From: Noviherbaspirillum sp. Root189
GTDB lineage: Bacteria > Pseudomonadota > Gammaproteobacteria > Burkholderiales > Burkholderiaceae_D
Length of the DNA stretch: 64,000 nt
Direction of reading: 5' to 3'
Assembly: GCF_001428545.1 (NCBI RefSeq)
Contig: NZ_LMHZ01000018.1
Location: 18,533-82,532, forward strand
Shown one piece after another: positions 61,141 through 64,000 of the stretch (its first letter is position 1; each line of letters begins with the position of its first letter). The translations under genes were made by a program, and so were the position numbers. The notes below the pieces were generated by a model. The model was not told the DNA's origin. It did no database searches and saw only the letters and a program-made list of their open reading frames with translations.

Positions 61141-63202
61141 GTTTACGGGCCTTGGTCGTGATCTGCACGAAGTCCACCGCGACCTTTTCTTTTCCATGTT
61201 TGGCAGCGATCTGCTTGAGCTGCTTTTCCAGGGCCTTCAGATAGTCCGCGCGTGTTTTGTATTCCGGCGGCTTGCCGTCAAACAGCGGCACCGGCGTTAC
61301 CAGCAACACAATAAATTCCTTGCCGAAGGGTTTCGACACGATCCAGTTTTCAATACTGCCGATCGACGCCCTGTAATTCGGCGGTGCCTGATTGGCCTTG
61401 GAACGCCTGCTTGGTAACAAATGGGCGACGCTGCCGTCGAGCGCGTAGTAGTCGACATAGACATAGGAGTCGAACGCCGGCGTCTTGATATCAATGACGA
61501 GCGGATCGCCTTCGGTCAGTTCGGCATTGCGCGCGCGCGTCTGCACCATGGCCGCACGGCCTGCTTCCTGATTTTTTTGCCAATATGGCGCCAACGTCTC
61601 GATCACCGCGCATTTTTCTTCACTGACCTGCACCGCCGTCAGGTTGAGTGTGGTGACGCCGGGCACCGCGGCAAGTTTATTCTTGAGCCGCGTGAGCGCA
61701 GCGCCGTCTGCGATATAACCCTGCACTTCCAGCGTATGGTCGCGTGCCGCCGAGACCATTGCTACACACGATTCGGCTGCGATAAGGGGCGCCACCGCAG
61801 TAAGCCTGATCGGCGGCAGCGGCTGCGGCTTTTCAGGCGCTTTCGTTTGCGCAACTGGTGGGACTGATGGTGCTGGCACGGCCGGTGTCCCAGATGAGGT
61901 GGGTGAGGCGGGCGCCTCCGCGCGCCGAGGGCTATCGGCTTTGTGCGAACGCCAGTAGTAGCCCACCCCCGTCGCTGTCAACGCTGCGACCACAAAGGTC
62001 GATGTCACCAGCGCCAGGTAGGTTGTGGTTCCGCGATGTTCGCCAATGGCGTCCAGAAACTCCGCGACGCTGGCGGTACGCGTCTCCCGCCGGAAGGACA
62101 AGGCGGCCTTCAAAGCCTGCCATTGTCTAAAGCCGATGCCTTTCGGCCGCATCGGTTTCATGCCGGCATTTCTTGCCTGTGTCGCAGCGACGCGGTCAAA
62201 TGGATGTTTTCCTGTCAGCAGTTCATAGGCAATGCAGGCCAGCGCATAGATATCGTCGCGCGGGTCCGGCTCCTTCCGTTCAAGCATTTCGGCACTCGCA
62301 TAAGCCGGGGTCAGCCCGCCAAGACTGCCTGGGTCGAAGACCGTCACGTCGGCATCGTCTTCCGGTTTATGGAAGACCCGTGAAATGCCAAAGTCGATGA
62401 CTTTTACCTCACCCTTTTCGGTCAAAAAGACGTTGGCCGGTTTCAGGTCGCAATGCACGAAGCCGCGCTCATGGGCATATGCCAGTGCTTTGCCCATGCC
62501 ATTAGCGATGCGCCAGACTTCAGCCGCAGGCAAACCTTTGAAATCCGGTGCACGCAGGATCCGGCTGAGCGGCTTGCCCGACAGCAGCTCCATCGTGAGA
62601 TACACCGTGGATCCGTCGCGATCAAAATCGTAGACGGTAACAATATTGGGATGCGCAAGCGCTTGCGCCTTCTTGGCCTCTCGCTGCAGGGTAATAAGCG
62701 ATTTGGGATGCCCGCGGAACTGGACGTTCAAGACCTTGATCGCGATGTAAGGCTTGCGGTCCGAAGCTTCAAGTTTACGCAGGTCGAGCGCCTTGTAGAC
62801 GGTGCCCATACCGCCGAAACCAATGCATTCCTCCAGGACAAATCGACCGTTCAGCGTGTCGCCCGCGCCTTTCATACGATTGGAATCTTGACCCGGCTTG
62901 TCCTTTTCTTTTTCATTTGTCTCGCCTTGCCGCATAGGCGGCATGTCTCCCGGGCGGGTCTGCACATGCGTTTCTTCGCCGCCGTGCTGGTTCGACTCCA
63001 TCAGGTGTTCGACACGGCGCCGCAATTCCACGTACACATCAGGCGGTAATTCAATACGAGTGTTTTCCTCGCTCAGCAAATCGACAAGACGAGCGGAATT
63101 CGCCTTGTCGGCAGCAAGGACGCGGTCGACCTGTGCGAGAAATTCCTTATGCGACAGGCCGCCGCTTTGAAAGGTACGTATTGCGTGCGCAAGAGTGGCC
63201 AT
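61136..63202 (-). CDS. Transmembrane Ser/Thr protein kinase (PknB/Hanks type), 688 aa
   Basis: An N-terminal helical region of about 100 residues precedes the kinase domain at about 120-390: Gly loop GFGGMGTVYKA, Lys156 (IAIKVLN), catalytic loop HCDLKPANV with Asp252, DFG at 270-272 and the APE-region variant SAEMLE. One transmembrane helix lies at about 393-417 (TTYLALVTSTFVVAALTATG). An Ala/Pro linker follows, then an extracytoplasmic part with a BON-like segment (about 480-530) and a DUF4384-like region (GDPLVIDIKTPAFDSYVYVD, YYALDGSVAHLLPS). It is the likely source of phosphothreonine for the three FHA domains encoded nearby. It converges with the caspase-like gene. Confidence 0.93.
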   Translation of the reverse strand: MATLAHAIRTFQSGGLSHKEFLAQVDRVLAADKANSARLVDLLSEENTRIELPPDVYVELRRRVEHLMESNQHGGEETHVQTRPGDMPPMRQGETNEKEKDKPGQDSNRMKGAGDTLNGRFVLEECIGFGGMGTVYKALDLRKLEASDRKPYIAIKVLNVQFRGHPKSLITLQREAKKAQALAHPNIVTVYDFDRDGSTVYLTMELLSGKPLSRILRAPDFKGLPAAEVWRIANGMGKALAYAHERGFVHCDLKPANVFLTEKGEVKVIDFGISRVFHKPEDDADVTVFDPGSLGGLTPAYASAEMLERKEPDPRDDIYALACIAYELLTGKHPFDRVAATQARNAGMKPMRPKGIGFRQWQALKAALSFRRETRTASVAEFLDAIGEHRGTTTYLALVTSTFVVAALTATGVGYYWRSHKADSPRRAEAPASPTSSGTPAVPAPSVPPVAQTKAPEKPQPLPPIRLTAVAPLIAAESCVAMVSAARDHTLEVQGYIADGAALTRLKNKLAAVPGVTTLNLTAVQVSEEKCAVIETLAPYWQKNQEAGRAAMVQTRARNAELTEGDPLVIDIKTPAFDSYVYVDYYALDGSVAHLLPSRRSKANQAPPNYRASIGSIENWIVSKPFGKEFIVLLVTPVPLFDGKPPEYKTRADYLKALEKQLKQIAAKHGKEKVAVDFVQITTKARKP

Positions 63203-63892
63203 AGGTGCTCACACTAAGTGCCTTCGGCGATGCCATTCCATATCCGTGGTGCATGGGCAGGCCTCGTTCTTACAGCGCCTCGATCCCCTGGGACCGACTG
63301 TTGTGCAGGCCGGGCTTTCATCCCGGCTTTGAACTGCCATGCTGGACGCTGTGCAATCCGTTCTTTATTGGCGGTCGGAAAACACGACGGTGGACGCCTA
63401 TAACAGAAATGGATATGGACCCATCCATAAGCAAACATCATGCGCTCCACGATTCTCGCGTTGTTGAGCTTCAGCAGATCCTTTCCGCGCTACTTTACAA
63501 GGCATGTCGTGCGCAGGGCAGTCGATGCTGCGTAGCTCAGACATTAGACAAGATACACCAACGCTGTCCTCGATTCGAGCGCATTCACTAAGCGTGTATT
63601 AAATATGTCCAAGGAAGTGTTGTGGAGAATCGAACACTGCTTGATGATGTGTTGGATCGTCCCGATCATGCCAGTGTGCCGTGGAAGTCCCCTCCGCTCC
63701 ATCACCACCCCCGCCTCTTCACAAATCCCTATACACATCAAGCACTTAGCCCACCCTACAGGCACCATCGCACGCGCTGGCACACTCCCTGCTGTATGTC
63801 CTGCGTGTACGACAAAACGTTCGACACCAACTCAACTACCCAAAGCCTGACCACTTTTTATTTACCGACTTCACTCACTTAGGAGCACTACC
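63203..63892. other. Divergent intergenic region before the leader-peptide gene
   Basis: About 690 bases. A 60-codon frame from 63409 (MDMDPSISKHHALHDSRV...) is open but has no ribosome binding site and no recognised relative. It should contain the promoters of the kinase and the leader-peptide gene; none could be picked with confidence. Confidence 0.4.
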
Positions 63893-64000
63893 ATGACATC
63901 CCTCATCATCACCGACCTGGCCGTTACCGAACAACTCGACGCCCGTTCCATGTCTGCCGTGCGCGGCGGTACCTACGGCGGCTGCTATGTGCCTGCTCCA
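63893..64000 (+). CDS. Double-glycine leader peptide precursor (bacteriocin/RiPP-like), 5' part
   Basis: ATG 63893 with AGGAG 7 bases upstream; the first 36 codons are in the window. The reading is MTSLIITDLAVTEQLDARSM, SAVRGG, TYGGCYVPAP and onward. A leader with TDLAVTEQLD and hydrophobic residues spaced before a Gly-Gly at 25-26 is the classic recognition site for C39-peptidase ABC exporters. The predicted mature part starts TYGGCYVP and contains a Cys. It may be a bacteriocin, a RiPP core or a signalling peptide. The HlyD adaptor and TolC-type channel 8-14 kb away are the natural export partners. The gene is cut by the window edge, so core length and modification genes are unknown. Confidence 0.75.
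   Translation, partial: MTSLIITDLAVTEQLDARSMSAVRGGTYGGCYVPAP

Noticed and set aside
63205..63591. 128-codon frame before the leader-peptide gene
   Set aside because: No ribosome binding site and Arg/Pro/Cys-rich chance-like sequence; only its last 60 codons look slightly protein-like.

Overview
The window looks like chromosomal DNA of a betaproteobacterium in the Burkholderiales, most likely Oxalobacteraceae (Herbaspirillum / Noviherbaspirillum / Massilia type). The basis is the fairly high GC content, several Bug/TctC-type solute receptors, LIV-type ABC systems, malate synthase G, a 4-hydroxyphenylpyruvate/fumarylacetoacetate tyrosine branch, and dense c-di-GMP and FHA signalling. No rRNA, tRNA, CRISPR array, intact insertion sequence or prophage was seen. 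The family assignment is inference; no marker gene is present.

Layout. 1-1.8 kb: the start of an amino-acid-type ABC receptor gene, a decayed transposase fragment and a two-gene DUF6152/membrane-protein unit. 2.3-7.9 kb: a three-gene signalling operon with overlapping stop/start codons (HDOD-GAF-histidine kinase; REC-PAS-GGDEF-EAL; Sel1-repeat protein). 8.3-14.9 kb: central and aromatic metabolism (haloacid dehalogenase, malate synthase G, Lrp/AsnC regulator divergent from HPPD, then fumarylacetoacetase). 15-20.9 kb: a low-complexity hypothetical protein, a small membrane protein, a beta-helix lipoprotein and an MFS transporter. 21-24.6 kb and 33.8-40.8 kb: two transport/catabolic units (cyclase-family hydrolase + LIV-type receptor + TctC; livHMGF-K + TctC + IclR regulator). 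A palindromic box shared by both regions suggests that the IclR protein controls them together. 24.6-33.3 kb: small envelope proteins, a PilZ protein, a GH1-like/RmlD fusion, a glycosyltransferase and a lipoprotein with three internal repeats. 40.8-49.7 kb: small regulators (XRE-like, PilZ, Rrf2, GbsR/MarR, ProQ) and transporters.

50-64 kb is the most unusual part. Reading leftwards are an FHA-GAF-HD-GYP protein, a TolC/NodT outer-membrane factor, a double-FHA membrane protein and an HlyD adaptor. Next to them lie two tandem DUF4399 proteins, a caspase-like/formylglycine-enzyme-fold fusion and a transmembrane Ser/Thr kinase. At the right edge a double-glycine leader peptide starts and runs off the window. 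Together they suggest a type I (bacteriocin/RiPP-like) peptide export system wired to phosphothreonine and c-di-GMP signalling; the ABC/peptidase exporter is not in the window and would be expected just beyond 64 kb.
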